DNA of 64,000 bases from Azohydromonas aeria (GTDB taxonomy: Bacteria; Pseudomonadota; Gammaproteobacteria; Burkholderiales; Burkholderiaceae_C). A program made the translations under genes and the position numbers. The stretch is taken from positions 1 through 64,000 of the forward strand of contig NZ_VIDQ01000019.1 in assembly GCF_009760915.1 (NCBI RefSeq), read 5' to 3'. The notes beneath the pieces were generated by a model, which saw nothing but the letters and a program-made list of their open reading frames with translations, made no database searches and was not told the origin of the DNA. Below are positions 16,146 through 28,468 of the stretch, piece after piece (positions within the stretch are counted from its first letter, which is position 1; every line of letters begins with the position of its first letter).

Positions 16146-17288
16146 TCAGCTGTAGACCCGCGGCTCGGGCCGCGGCTGGGTGAGCGCGACGGCCAGGCGG
16201 CCCTCGCAGGCGGCGGCGACCTCGGCGGCGCCGATGGCCAGCGCGCAGGCGTGGCCCGTGGGGCAGGCGACGTGCATGCAGGGCCGGCATTCCATGGCCT
16301 GCCATAGCACGTGGTGCGCGCCGCGGCCCAGCGGGCGCCAGCGCGACACCTCCGAGCCGCTGGCCACCACCACGCTGGGCGTGGCCAGCGCCGCGGCCAC
16401 GTGCGAGATGCCCGTGTCGTTGCACAGCAGCAGCCGCGCGCGTGCCACCAGCGCACCCAGCGTCCACAGCGTGGTGCGCCCGGCCAGGTTGACGCTGGGC
16501 TGGCGCATGAGCGACTGCAGTTCCCCCACCAGCGCCGCCTCGCCGCTGCTGCCGGTGAGCACCACCGTGCAGCCCTGGCGCGCGAGCCGGTCGGCCACCT
16601 CGGCAAAGCGCTGCACCGGCCAGCGCCGGCTCGGCAGCCGCGCCCCGGGATGCACCACCACGTACGGCGTCTCGGCGTCGGCCCCGGGCCACACCGCCTG
16701 CAGGTCGCTGAAGTCCTGGGGCTTGAGCGGGAACTCCAGCTCGTCGCCGCGGCGCGCCACGCCGACGTGGTCAAGCAGCCGCAGCAGCCGGTGCACCTCG
16801 TGGCCCTCGTTGGGCCAGGGCGTGTAGAGCTCGGGCTGCGGGCAGAAGGCGCCGGGCTCGAAGAAGCCGGCCGTGCGCCGCGCGCCGCAGGCGGCCATGA
16901 GCGGGTTGACGATGCGCCCGCTGCCGTGCATCTGGAGCAGCAGGTCGAACTGCTCGCTCTGCATCAGCTGCAGGAACTGCGGCACGTGGCCCTGGTCCAC
17001 GCCGGACTCGGGCAGCCCGGGGAAGCCGGGGAAGTCGATGAAGCGGTCCACCATCGGCAGCCGCTGCATCAGCTCGCGCGCCCAGGGCAGGCCGATGTAG
17101 GTGATCTCGGCCTGCGGATGCGCCGCGCGCAGTGCGCGCAGCGCCGGCACGGCGCACAGCACGTCGCCCAGCATCAGCGCGCGGAACACGCCGATGCGGC
17201 GCAGCGGCCCCTCGGCAGCCGGCGCCACGGCAGGCATGCCGAGCGGGCGCCGGTCACGCGGGGGAAAGTAGGACAAGGGGGTCGACAT
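16146..17288 (-). CDS. Glycosyltransferase family 9 (heptosyltransferase-like)
   Basis: A 380-residue ADP-heptose:LPS heptosyltransferase-like enzyme. [20 protein letters not shown] is the N-terminal GT9 signature, [20 protein letters not shown] is the donor-binding HPGA motif near residue 217, and [20 protein letters not shown] is the family's D-x-G-xxH motif near 283. The C-terminus has a cysteine-rich stretch [15 protein letters not shown] that resembles the Cys cluster in many heptosyltransferases. With the ADP-heptose operon just upstream in the window, heptose is the likely donor. A 50-base gap separates it from the GT2 gene upstream. Confidence 0.87.
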   Translation of the reverse strand: MSTPLSYFPPRDRRPLGMPAVAPAAEGPLRRIGVFRALMLGDVLCAVPALRALRAAHPQAEITYIGLPWARELMQRLPMVDRFIDFPGFPGLPESGVDQGHVPQFLQLMQSEQFDLLLQMHGSGRIVNPLMAACGARRTAGFFEPGAFCPQPELYTPWPNEGHEVHRLLRLLDHVGVARRGDELEFPLKPQDFSDLQAVWPGADAETPYVVVHPGARLPSRRWPVQRFAEVADRLARQGCTVVLTGSSGEAALVGELQSLMRQPSVNLAGRTTLWTLGALVARARLLLCNDTGISHVAAALATPSVVVASGSEVSRWRPLGRGAHHVLWQAMECRPCMHVACPTGHACALAIGAAEVAAACEGRLAVALTQPRPEPRVYS

Positions 17289-17338
17289 GTCGGGCCTCGG
17301 TGACGAAAGAAAGGAGTCCGGAAAGGGTCGGACGGGGT

Positions 17339-18313
17339 TCAGATGAACAGCACGCGAAAGCGCCAGGCGCCGACGAGGCGCCAGTACATCGCGAGGTAAG
17401 GAATGGCGAAGGAGGTGACCAGCATCTCGGCCACGTGCGACGGCGCCCGCGAGGCGCCGCGCAGCCGCTTGGCGGCAAAGCCCAGGATGCCGCCCAGCGC
17501 CAGCAGCGCCGCCAGCGCCGCCGCGCCTCCCTGCCCGGCCAGCGCCAGCCCCAGCGCCGCCAGCGTGCCCAGCACGATCAGCACGTAGCGCCACGGCGGG
17601 CGGCTGCGGATGCGCTCCTTGAAGAGATGCGGGTGCTTCTTGAACAGCAGCGCGTCGAAGCAGACGTTTTCCTGCTGCCACAGCGAGATGCCCCAGCGCG
17701 CCTCGCGCACCGGGTGCACGACGATGGCCTCGGCCGCGCGGCCGACCTCGCCGACCTGCTCCAGCAGCGAGAACTGCAGGTCGGAGTCCTCGCGCCAGGC
17801 GCGCTTGAAGCGCTCGTCGAAGCCGCCCACGCGCTCCAGCGCGCTGCGCCGCACGAAGGCGTTGGCGGTAACGAACTCGGCCGTCTCCAGCCCCTGCGTC
17901 ATGCGCGCATGGTCGGTGGGCGGGCCCAGCACCGGCACCACCACGCGCCCGCTGGCCGCGGCCAGCTTGCGCCCCAGGGCGCGCCAGCCCTGCTCCAGCC
18001 AGCGCCGGTCGGGCACGGTGTCGTCGTCGGTGAAGGCGATGATCGGCGCCAGCGTGGCGCGCCAGCCGCGGTTGCGCGCCGCGGCCGGCCCGCGCGTGCC
18101 GTGCGGCTGCAGGTAGCGCAGCGCCGGCGCCCCGGGGCGCGCGGCCAGCTCCTCGACCACGGCGCGGGTGTCGTCGCTGCGCCCGTCGTCCACCACCAGC
18201 ACCTCGAACAGCACCGCATCCAGGCTCTGCTCCAGCAGCGCCTCCAGGCAGCGCCGCAGCAGGTCCGGGCGCCGGTAGGTGGGAATCACGACGGCGATCT
18301 CGACGGGATTCAT
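17339..18313 (-). CDS. Glycosyltransferase family 2 with C-terminal membrane segment
   Basis: The first 230 residues are a GT-A domain: IAVVIPTYRRPDLLRRCLEA, VLVVDDGRSDDT, AFTDDDTVPD (the DxD metal site near residue 100), and GGFDERFKRAWREDSDLQFS (the EDxD acceptor motif). After that come two or three hydrophobic segments (LIVLGTLAALGLALA; AALAALLALGGILGFAA), so the enzyme is held at the inner membrane. At 324 residues this is a normal size. I use the ATG at 18313 (MNPVEIAVVIP); the frame runs on upstream to 18367. It is separated by 90 bases from the carbamoyltransferase and belongs to the same operon. Confidence 0.87.
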   Translation of the reverse strand: MNPVEIAVVIPTYRRPDLLRRCLEALLEQSLDAVLFEVLVVDDGRSDDTRAVVEELAARPGAPALRYLQPHGTRGPAAARNRGWRATLAPIIAFTDDDTVPDRRWLEQGWRALGRKLAAASGRVVVPVLGPPTDHARMTQGLETAEFVTANAFVRRSALERVGGFDERFKRAWREDSDLQFSLLEQVGEVGRAAEAIVVHPVREARWGISLWQQENVCFDALLFKKHPHLFKERIRSRPPWRYVLIVLGTLAALGLALAGQGGAAALAALLALGGILGFAAKRLRGASRAPSHVAEMLVTSFAIPYLAMYWRLVGAWRFRVLFI

Positions 18314-18403
18314 CGGTGAAACGTCTCCGCAGGTCGTTGGGGGCCCGACACCCGGCCGCCGCGGCACACGGGCCGCCGCCCGCGCCGCCCGGCGGCCATC
18401 GCG

Positions 18404-20293
18404 TCAGCCCTTGCGCAAGATGAAATTGCCGATCACCAGCACGTCCAGCGGCGTGCTGAAGAAGGCGTCCAGCGCGTCCTTCGGAGTGCACACCACCGGC
18501 TCGCCGCGCACGTTGAAGCTGGTGTTGATGAGCACCGGCACGCCGGTGAGCGCGCCGAAGGCCTTCAGCAGCGCGTGGTAGCGCGGGCTGGCCTCGGCCG
18601 TGACGGTCTGCACCCGCGCCGTGAGGTCGGCGTGGCAGGCAGCCGGTATGCGCGCGGCCTGCTCGCGGATCACGTCGTAGATGAAGAGCATGAAGCGCGC
18701 TTGCCCGCCGTTGGCCTGCGCCGGCGTGAACCAGTCGGCCAGGTCTTCCTCCGGGACGGCCGGGGCCACGGGGCGGAAGTCTTCGCGGTCCTTGAGCTCG
18801 TTGATGCGCGCCTGCATCCCGGCGTGCAGCGGCGAGGCCAGGATCGAGCGCGCCCCCAGCGCGCGCGGCCCGAACTCCATGCGGCCCTGGAACCAGCCGA
18901 TCACCAGGTCCTGCGCCAGCAGCCGCGCCGTCTCGGCGGCCACGTCGTCTACGCGCCGGTAGCTGAGCTTGGCCCATTTCAGGAACTGCTCGATCTCCTC
19001 GTCGCCGTAGCCCGGGCCCCAGTAGGCGTGCTGCATGGACCAGTCCGAGCGCGCCAGCACGGTGGGCACGGCATTGGGCGCGGCGCGGCCCTCCAGCGCT
19101 ACCTCGCGGCCGGCCGGGGCTGGTTTCCGTTCGTCCTGAGGTATCGAAGGATGAATGGCCCCGGCCGTGGCACCGACATGGGCTGCAACAGCAGCTCCCT
19201 GAATTGAGGCCTCTGCCCCTGCCCGCTCGCGCGCATCCACCCACAGCGCCGCGCCCAGCGCGGTGCCGGCGTCGCCGGCGGCGGGCTGGACCCAGACCTG
19301 CTCGAACAGCCCGGCGTCGCGCAGCCGCGCGTTCATGACGCAGTTCAGCGCCACGCCGCCGGCCATGGCCAGCAGCGGCTCGCCGCTGGCCTCGCGCAGC
19401 CAGGCCGCGAGCTGCAGCGCGCTGCGCTCCAGCACCTGCTGCAGCGAGGCGGCCAGGTCCAGGTGCGGCTGCTCCAGCGCGGCGCCGCGCTCGCGTGGCG
19501 GCACCAGCGCCGCCAGGTCGATGGCGCCGATCTCGTAGCGCCCGTCGGGAAACACCTGCACGTGGCGCTGCAGCACCTCGGCAAAGCGCGGCTGGCCCAG
19601 CGCGGCCAGCGCCATCACCTTGTACTCGTCGCTGCTGTGCAGGAAGCCGAGGTGGCTGGTGACGCGCTCGTAGAGCAGGCCCAGCGAGTGCGGCATGTCC
19701 ACCTCGCCCAGCGGGCGGTACAGCCCGTCGGCCCACAGCCCGTAGGCGGTGGTGGCGTCCTCGCCGCGGCCGTCCACGGTCATCACCGCGCAGCGATCGA
19801 AAGGCGCGGCCAGGAAGGCGCTGGCCTGGTGGCAGAGGTGATGGTCGATGAAATGCCACTTGAAGGGCCCGTCAAAGCGGCAGCCCCGGAAGCGCTTCTT
19901 CAGGTGGTGCGGCGCGCCGTCGGCGAGCTGGCGCGGGGCGTTGCTGACGTAGGCGGCGAACAGCGGGTCCCAGGGGTTGTCCCAGCCCGGCGCCGGTCGC
20001 GCCGAGGGTTTCAGGGGCAGCGTGATGGTGTCCCCCGTCAAGCGGCCCCTGATGAAGCGCTCGGGGTCGTAGCTGTAGGCGACGTGGTCCACCTGCGCCA
20101 GCGTCAGGCCCGCCTCGGCCAGGCAGTAGTCGATAGCGTGGTAGGGCAGCTCCCAGGCTGTGAAGGGCAGCGGCCGCTTGCCGTGCTTGATGCGGGTGAA
20201 GCGCTCTTCCTCCGCGGCGGCGATGAGCTGGCCGTCGCGCGCCAGCGCGGCGGCGGAGTCGTGGAAGGCTGCGTTGATGCCGAGGGTGATCAC
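18404..20293 (-). CDS. NodU/CmcH-family carbamoyltransferase carrying a repeat-derived insertion
   Basis: These enzymes make carbamoyl-AMP from carbamoyl phosphate and ATP and transfer the carbamoyl group to a sugar hydroxyl. The N-terminal Kae1-like domain (about 1-365) shows GINAAFHDSAAALARDG, HHLCHQASAFLAAPF with metal-binding histidines, MTVDGRGEDATTAYG and MAGGVALNCVMNARL. The C-terminal domain (about 425-610) shows QGRMEFGPRALGARSILASP and INTSFNVRGEPVVC. Between them the linker is about 50 residues longer than I expect for the family and contains, at residues 380-390, the translation of a 32-base genome-dispersed repeat in frame. Both domains look intact, so the protein is probably functional. 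It predicts a carbamoylated surface glycan. Confidence 0.9.
   Translation of the reverse strand: MITLGINAAFHDSAAALARDGQLIAAAEEERFTRIKHGKRPLPFTAWELPYHAIDYCLAEAGLTLAQVDHVAYSYDPERFIRGRLTGDTITLPLKPSARPAPGWDNPWDPLFAAYVSNAPRQLADGAPHHLKKRFRGCRFDGPFKWHFIDHHLCHQASAFLAAPFDRCAVMTVDGRGEDATTAYGLWADGLYRPLGEVDMPHSLGLLYERVTSHLGFLHSSDEYKVMALAALGQPRFAEVLQRHVQVFPDGRYEIGAIDLAALVPPRERGAALEQPHLDLAASLQQVLERSALQLAAWLREASGEPLLAMAGGVALNCVMNARLRDAGLFEQVWVQPAAGDAGTALGAALWVDARERAGAEASIQGAAVAAHVGATAGAIHPSIPQDERKPAPAGREVALEGRAAPNAVPTVLARSDWSMQHAYWGPGYGDEEIEQFLKWAKLSYRRVDDVAAETARLLAQDLVIGWFQGRMEFGPRALGARSILASPLHAGMQARINELKDREDFRPVAPAVPEEDLADWFTPAQANGGQARFMLFIYDVIREQAARIPAACHADLTARVQTVTAEASPRYHALLKAFGALTGVPVLINTSFNVRGEPVVCTPKDALDAFFSTPLDVLVIGNFILRKG
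19124..19155. repeat. Dispersed repeat copy inside the carbamoyltransferase gene
   Basis: These 32 bases are identical to 2559-2590, and similarity continues a little further (19156-19166 against 2591-2601). The copy lies in the linker between the two enzyme domains, keeps the frame, and reads HPSIPQDERK on the - strand. Confidence 0.85.
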
Positions 20294-20344
20294 CGATGGG
20301 TCTCCAGGAAGGCCCGGCGCGCGCGCCGGGGGAACGCGGCCAGG

Positions 20345-21517
20345 TCAGCCCAGCGCCGTGACGGGATGCGGGATGCAGGGGCTGGCCGGGTGCAGCGGCA
20401 CGCCCGGCAGCGCGGCGTCCATGAGCTCCTGCGCGGCCCGCACCACGGCCTCGGTCGGCACGCGCTCCAGGCAGTCGTGGTGCTGCTCGGGGCACACGCT
20501 CTTGAGGCAATGCCGGCACGGCACCGGGTGGTTGAGCACCCGCGCGCGCGCCTGCCAGGGCGTGTGCTGCGGATTGGTCAGCGCGTAGAGCACGACCACC
20601 GGCGCGCCCAGCGCCGCGGCGATGTGCGCCGGCGCGCTGTTGTTGCACAGCGTGACCTGGGCGCCGGCGATCAGCGAGGCCAGCTCGCCCAGCGCCAGCT
20701 GCCCCGCCAGCGACACGGCCGAGCCCGGGCGCATGGCGGCCATGGCCTGCGCCACCAGCGGCGCCTCGTCGGCGCCGCCGCTGAACACCGCCTGGCAGCC
20801 GGTGGCGTCCACCAGCGCCTGCGCCGCCTGCCCGAAGCGCTCGGCCGGGTAGCGCCGCGACGCGGCCGTGGCGCCGGGATGCACCACGACGTAGGGACGC
20901 GTCAGGTCGCCGCCGGCCTGCTCGAACTTGTGGCGCATGGTCAGCGCCTCTTCCACGCGGAAGCGGAACATCAGCCGCTGCGCGTCGGCCTGCAGCCCGA
21001 CGTGGCGCACCAGGTCGAGCTGGCGCTGCGCCTCGTGGCGCATGCCGTCGGCCGGCACCTCGGTGTCGTGCAGCCAGTCGGTCAGCAGCTCGTACGGGTT
21101 CTCGCGGCTGTAGGCCAGACGCAGCGGGATGCCGGCCTGCAGGCACAGCAGCGCCGCCGGCAGCGCGCTCTGGGTGCAGACGGTGAAGATCACCGCGGCG
21201 TCGAAGCGGCCCGCGGCCAGCCGCGCCACCAGCTGGGCCTCGGCCTGGCCCAGCGGCAGCGACGCCTCCAGCGCGGCGGCCGGGCGCTTGACCCAGGGCG
21301 CGTCGAAGGCGATCACGTCGTCCACCACCGGCACGTGCGCGGCCAGCGCCGCGCCGGCGCGCGAGGCCAGCAGCGTCAGGTGCGACTGCGGCAGCGAGGC
21401 GCGCAGCGCCACCAGCGCGGGCGTGGTCATGAGCAGGTCGCCCAGGTTGTCCAGGCGGATGGCCAGCACCCGCTTCACCGATTGCCAGCGGCGCTGGCGT
21501 TCGCAGGCGGCAGTCAT
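20345..21517 (-). CDS. Glycosyltransferase family 9 (heptosyltransferase-like)
   Basis: A 390-residue GT9 enzyme, second of the operon's two. RVLAIRLDNLGDLLMTTPAL is the N-terminal signature, [20 protein letters not shown] the donor-binding motif, and VTLCNNSAPAHIAAALGAPV the third motif, where the usual Asp of the D-x-G segment is Asn. The C-terminal stretch CRHCLKSVCPEQHHDCLERV is a dense Cys/His cluster seen in many GT9 proteins and could bind metal. Its ATG overlaps the upstream HAD gene (ATGA), and the carbamoyltransferase follows after 51 bases. ADP-heptose is the expected donor. Confidence 0.87.
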   Translation of the reverse strand: MTAACERQRRWQSVKRVLAIRLDNLGDLLMTTPALVALRASLPQSHLTLLASRAGAALAAHVPVVDDVIAFDAPWVKRPAAALEASLPLGQAEAQLVARLAAGRFDAAVIFTVCTQSALPAALLCLQAGIPLRLAYSRENPYELLTDWLHDTEVPADGMRHEAQRQLDLVRHVGLQADAQRLMFRFRVEEALTMRHKFEQAGGDLTRPYVVVHPGATAASRRYPAERFGQAAQALVDATGCQAVFSGGADEAPLVAQAMAAMRPGSAVSLAGQLALGELASLIAGAQVTLCNNSAPAHIAAALGAPVVVLYALTNPQHTPWQARARVLNHPVPCRHCLKSVCPEQHHDCLERVPTEAVVRAAQELMDAALPGVPLHPASPCIPHPVTALG

Positions 21518-22149
21518 GGCAACACCTCGGCCGCCGCGGCGGCAGGGTCCGGCCCGTGCATGTGCATGTTTTCCGTCATCTCATCACTCCCCAGGATGAA
21601 GTTCGCTGTGTCCAGCAGGTCCTTGGCGCGGTGGCGGGGCCGGCGCAGCGGCGAGAACTGCCACAGCGTCTCGTGGCCCACGTCCAGCAGCACCGTGCGG
21701 CAGCCGGCGCGCTGGCCGGCCTCGACGTCGTTGAGGATGTCGCCCACCATCCACGACCGCGCCAGGTTCAGGCCCAGCGCCGCCTCGGCCTGCAGCAGCA
21801 GCCCCGGCGCGGGCTTGCGGCATTCGCAGCCCGCGCCGGGCGCGTGCGGGCAGAAGAAGAAGCCGTCCAGCGCCACGCCGCCCTCCTCGCGCAGCCGCCG
21901 CTGCAGCGCCTGCTGCAGCACGCCGAACTGCGCGGCGCTGAAGTAGCCCAGCGCCAGCCCGGGCTGGTTGCTGACCACGACCAGCGCGTAGCCCGCGCGC
22001 TGCAGCGACTGCAGCGCCGGCAGCGCGCGCCGCGTGAAGCGCAGCCGCGCCGGGTCGGCGTTGTAGGGCACGTCCTCGACCAGCGTGCCGTCCTTGTCCA
22101 GGAACACCGCCGGCCGCGCCGGCGCGGCCGTGGCGGCGCCATGCCTCAT
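21514..22149 (-). CDS. Second GmhB-like HAD phosphatase in the glycan operon
   Basis: A 211-residue HAD hydrolase of the D,D-heptose 1,7-bisphosphate phosphatase group. AVFLDKDGTLVEDVPYNADP holds the catalytic Asp pair, VVVSNQPGLALGYFSAAQ is motif II, CPHAPGAGCECRKPAPGLLL is the zinc-cysteine loop, and WMVGDILNDVEAGQRAG is motif IV. It differs from the housekeeping GmhB at 10378 (DKDGT in place of DRDGV; an added C-terminal tail of about 40 residues). It may act on a different sugar phosphate, for example in GDP-heptose synthesis, or be a dedicated copy for this glycan. Start and stop both overlap neighbours by four bases. Confidence 0.83.
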   Translation of the reverse strand: MRHGAATAAPARPAVFLDKDGTLVEDVPYNADPARLRFTRRALPALQSLQRAGYALVVVSNQPGLALGYFSAAQFGVLQQALQRRLREEGGVALDGFFFCPHAPGAGCECRKPAPGLLLQAEAALGLNLARSWMVGDILNDVEAGQRAGCRTVLLDVGHETLWQFSPLRRPRHRAKDLLDTANFILGSDEMTENMHMHGPDPAAAAAEVLP

Positions 22150-23453
22150 GCCAGCGCCCCCGGCTGCGGCAGCCCCCCGGCGGCGGCGGCGGCCGGCGCC
22201 GGCGCCACCGCGGGTTCGCGCGGACGCCGCACCGCCTGGTACACGGCGGCCAGGTCGTCGGCCACGCGCTCCCAGGTGAACATCGCGCGCACGCGGCGCA
22301 TGCCGGCGCGGCCCAGCGCCTGCGCCAGCACCGGGCTGTCGTGCAGCTGCTGCAGCCGCGCGGCCAGCGCCGCCGGGTCGCGCGGCGGCACCAGGAAGCC
22401 CGTGACGCCGTCGGCCACCGAGTACTTGACGCCGCCGACGTCGGCGCCGATCACCGGCACGCCGCAGGCCATGGCCTCCAGCGGCGTGATGCCGAAGGGC
22501 TCGTACCAGGGCGTGGTCACGAACACGTCGGCCGCGCAGTAGCACTCGGGCAGCTGCTCGCGCCGGCGCTGCCCGGTGAAGATGACTTGATCGGCCACGC
22601 CGCCCTCGCGCGCGATCTCGCGCAGCCGCGCGATCTCGGGCGTGCGCCCCTCGTCGGGCTCGGGCGCGTCGCCGCCCACGATCAGCAGCTTGAGCCTGGG
22701 GATGTGCCGCAGCAGCGCCACGGCGCGCACCACGTTGTCCACGCCCTTGCGCGGCACCAGGCGGCCGAGCTGCAGCACCACGAAGTCGTCGCTCGCCAGG
22801 CCCAGGCGGCGCCGCGCGCGCGCCTTGTCCACCGGCGCGAACTCCTGCAGGTCCACGCCGCAGGGCACGCAGGCGATGCGCCGGTCCTCGGCGCCGTAGA
22901 GGCGCAGCAGGTCGAGCCGGTCCTGCGGGCACTCGGCCACCACGCGGTCGGCGCCGCGCACGATGCGCTCCTCGATGGCGATGCGCTCGGCCGGGAAGCC
23001 GTCGCTGGCGCCCTGGTGCTCGCGCCGCACCCGGCCCAGCGCGTGGAAGGTCATCACCAGCGGCAGCCCGAAGGCGGCTTTCAGGCGCAGTCCCACCAGC
23101 CCCGACATGAAGAAGTTGGCGTGCACCACGTCGTAAGGGACGCTGTGTGCCAGCAGTTGCCGCGCCGCGCGCGTGAAGGCCGGCATGTGCGGCAGCAACT
23201 GTTCCTTGGGCACGAAGCGCGCCGGCCCGGCCGGGATGTGCAGCACGCGCATGCCCGGGCGCACGTCCACCGCCGCGGGCAGCGCCGCGTCGTCGCGGCG
23301 CGTGAGCACGTCCACGTGGTGGCCGCGCAGCGCCAGGTGCCGCGCGACCTGCAGCACGTAGGTGTTCTGCCCGCCCGCGTCCACGCCACCCTGCACGGCC
23401 AGGGGAGAGGCGTGTTCGCTGATCAAGGCAATGCGCAGCGGCGGTGAACTCAT
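22146..23453 (-). CDS. Glycosyltransferase family 4 (MshA/sucrose synthase-like)
   Basis: First gene of the - strand glycan operon, 435 residues. RIALISEHASPLAVQGGVDA and GGQNTYVLQVARHLALRGHH form the GGxxxxV acceptor loop typical of the MshA/sucrose-phosphate-synthase branch of GT4. VLQLGRLVPRKGVDNVVRAV starts the donor half (about 248) and TPWYEPFGITPLEAMACGVP (about 335) is the catalytic E-x7-E signature. The last 30 residues are Ala/Pro-rich. I use the ATG at 23453 (MSSPPLRIALI); the open frame continues upstream to 23558 without family similarity. The stop overlaps the HAD gene (ATGA). Confidence 0.87.
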   Translation of the reverse strand: MSSPPLRIALISEHASPLAVQGGVDAGGQNTYVLQVARHLALRGHHVDVLTRRDDAALPAAVDVRPGMRVLHIPAGPARFVPKEQLLPHMPAFTRAARQLLAHSVPYDVVHANFFMSGLVGLRLKAAFGLPLVMTFHALGRVRREHQGASDGFPAERIAIEERIVRGADRVVAECPQDRLDLLRLYGAEDRRIACVPCGVDLQEFAPVDKARARRRLGLASDDFVVLQLGRLVPRKGVDNVVRAVALLRHIPRLKLLIVGGDAPEPDEGRTPEIARLREIAREGGVADQVIFTGQRRREQLPECYCAADVFVTTPWYEPFGITPLEAMACGVPVIGADVGGVKYSVADGVTGFLVPPRDPAALAARLQQLHDSPVLAQALGRAGMRRVRAMFTWERVADDLAAVYQAVRRPREPAVAPAPAAAAAGGLPQPGALA

Positions 23454-23770
23454 GAGGCCAATCCCATTGCAGCGGTGTCGGTTTGGGGAGGCAAACGCCG
23501 TTCCTCGCAGCCCAGGGTGCGGGGGTCGCGCGGTGTGAGGAAGAAGACCCCTTGACAAGCCGCCGCGAGCGGCTCTTTTCCCGGCACTGCGCTTGCCCTG
23601 GAGGGCCCAGGCCGGACCCGGGATGTCCAGGTGAAGCCGCCGCGGCCGGGCCGTGCAGGCGTTGCGCGGGCAACGTCCGGCCCGGCCGGCGGCTGGCTAG
23701 ACTGGCCCGCACGGGGCCGGCGGCCGCTGCGCCGCGGTCCCGCCACAGAACAAGCTCGCGAGGAGGAACG
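23454..23770. other. 317-base divergent intergenic region
   Basis: It lies between the glycan operon (-) and the leader ORF/kinase (+) and should hold promoters for both. It contains a 6-bp hairpin followed by cttttc (23558-23579), a TTGACA at 23552-23557 with no matching -10, and the sigma-54-like element at 23582-23597. No convincing gene is seen. Confidence 0.5.
23582..23597 (+). promoter_or_regulatory. Sigma-54-like -24/-12 element
   Basis: CGGCACTGCGCTTGCC matches TGGCAC-N5-TTGC at 9 of 10 positions with exact spacing, about 175 bases before the leader ORF that precedes the hybrid kinase. It is among the best matches of the set. Confidence 0.5.
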
Positions 23771-23877
23771 ATGACGATGAAGCTGCCGCTGTGCCCGCCG
23801 CCGCTGCGGCGGCCCGGCATGCCGCGGCCACGGTCGCACCCGCACGGGAACCGTGCTTGCCCGGCGGCAGGCCTGTG

Positions 23878-23878
<1 letters not shown>
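23771..23878 (+). CDS. 35-codon leader ORF overlapping the hybrid kinase start
   Basis: An ATG at 23771 follows GAGGAGGAACG, the strongest ribosome site in this region, and opens a frame of 35 codons ending at TGA 23876-23878, which overlaps the kinase ATG at 23878 (TGATG). The peptide begins MTMKLPLCPPPLRRPGMPRP and is Pro/Arg-rich with PPP and repeated PR dipeptides, sequences that can stall ribosomes. The kinase itself has no ribosome site of its own at 23878. The simplest reading is translational coupling; a regulatory leader peptide is possible. If the kinase instead starts at the in-frame GTG 23791, the leader frame would be a shadow. Confidence 0.5.
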
Positions 23879-26853
<2,975 letters not shown>

Positions 26854-26899
26854 GCGGGCCTTGACAACGTGCCGTGACGGCAGGCGCGTGATGGCGGGC

Positions 26900-26929
26900 A
26901 AAAAAAAGCGCGGGCCGCCCGGCCCGCGC
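26900..26929 (-). terminator. Rho-independent terminator for the acidic-protein gene
   Basis: A 9-bp stem (gcgcgggcc/ggcccgcgc, 26908-26929) is preceded on the + strand by eight A residues (26900-26907), which read as a T-run on the - strand. It ends transcription of the gene at 26953-27516. Confidence 0.9.
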
Positions 26930-26952
26930 CTTCCTCGCTGACGGCGGCGGCG

Positions 26953-27516
26953 TCAGCGCGCGTCGGCCTCGTCGTCGTCCTCGCCGGCGTCGCCCATGTC
27001 GGGCACGTCGCCGCTGTCGTCCGAGGCCAGGCCGCCGCCGTCGTCCTCGGCGTTGGCGTCGGCCTCCTCTTCCTCGTCGAGGTCGTCGTCGTCCTCCAGC
27101 GTGGAGGCGTTGACCATGTCGGCGGCGGCGTCCTCGCGGGCCTGGGCCTCCGCGGGCGAGAGCCGGCCGGCATCGTCGTTGAAGTCGCCGTCCACCATCG
27201 CGTCGATGTCTGCCACGGTCTGGATGCTGTCGGGGGCGATGTCGGCGGCTTCCTGCCCGGCGTCGCTGCCGGCACTGCGGCGCTCGCCGGTGCCGCGCGA
27301 GTCGCTGTCGGCGCCCAGCGTCTCGGGCGAGGTCATGGGCCGCAGGCTGTCGGGCTCGGAGATCGAGTCGAGCGGGCCGCCCGGGTCGAGGTCGTCCTCC
27401 AGCCCGGCGATGTCGCTGCCAGAGTCGGTGGTGTCGCTGGGGCCCAGCGCGGCCGTGTCACGGCCCTCGACGGGGATGGGCGTCGAATCGGTGCCCAGGA
27501 TGGAACTGGTGGCCAT
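26953..27516 (-). CDS. Highly acidic, disordered Asp/Glu/Ser-rich protein
   Basis: A 187-residue protein starting MATSSILGTDSTPIPVEGRD with AGAGGAG as ribosome site. It is dominated by Asp, Glu, Ser, Gly and Ala, with runs such as LEDDDDLDEEEEADANAEDD and DAGEDDDEADAR at the end, and has no cysteine, no membrane helix and no signal peptide. It is predicted to be unfolded and strongly negative. I recognise the N-terminus as resembling a conserved but unnamed Burkholderiales protein. It is divergent from the glutamine-rich gene at 27663, each with its own sigma-54-like element between them. A role in desiccation or solute balance is only a guess. Confidence 0.75.
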   Translation of the reverse strand: MATSSILGTDSTPIPVEGRDTAALGPSDTTDSGSDIAGLEDDLDPGGPLDSISEPDSLRPMTSPETLGADSDSRGTGERRSAGSDAGQEAADIAPDSIQTVADIDAMVDGDFNDDAGRLSPAEAQAREDAAADMVNASTLEDDDDLDEEEEADANAEDDGGGLASDDSGDVPDMGDAGEDDDEADAR

Positions 27517-27562
27517 GGCGTGCTCCTCTTGCGGTTCGGTGGGTTCGGGTCTGCCCAGCGTC

Positions 27563-27578
27563 GGCAAGCGCCATGCCC
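27563..27578 (-). promoter_or_regulatory. Sigma-54-like -24/-12 element (acidic-protein gene)
   Basis: Read on the - strand, GGGCATGGCGCTTGCC matches TGGCAC-N5-TTGC at 8 of 10 positions with exact spacing, 47 bases before the ATG at 27516. It faces away from the + strand element at 27587. Confidence 0.5.
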
Positions 27579-27586
27579 CGGGACAC

Positions 27587-27602
27587 GGGCACAGGCGTTG
27601 CC
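27587..27602 (+). promoter_or_regulatory. Sigma-54-like -24/-12 element (glutamine-rich gene)
   Basis: GGGCACAGGCGTTGCC matches TGGCAC-N5-TTGC at 9 of 10 positions with exact spacing, 61 bases before the ATG at 27663. It forms a divergent pair with the element at 27563-27578. Confidence 0.5.
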
Positions 27603-27662
27603 GCCCTGGAGGGCATGCGGCCCGCGTGGCCGCCTCACTTCCCGACCTTTCCGGAGACGTCC

Positions 27663-28373
<711 letters not shown>

Positions 28374-28386
28374 TCGGAAGAAGGAA

Positions 28387-28417
28387 GCGGTGGGCGGGCA
28401 CGGCGCCCGCCCACCGC
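28387..28417. terminator. Hairpin between convergent genes
   Basis: A perfect 13-bp inverted repeat (gcggtgggcgggc and its complement) with a five-base loop lies between the ends of the glutamine-rich gene and the DUF421 gene. There is no T-run, so it may act as a bidirectional transcription barrier. Confidence 0.55.
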
Positions 28418-28468
28418 CTCGATACCCGGCGTGGCGCCGTCACGCTCGCCGGAGGCGGACCGCGGCGT

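Noticed and set aside
16146..19859. One giant - strand frame joining GT9 to the carbamoyltransferase region
   Set aside because: Domain motifs show a GT9 gene with its own ATG at 17288; the upstream part is out of frame with GT2 and the carbamoyltransferase.
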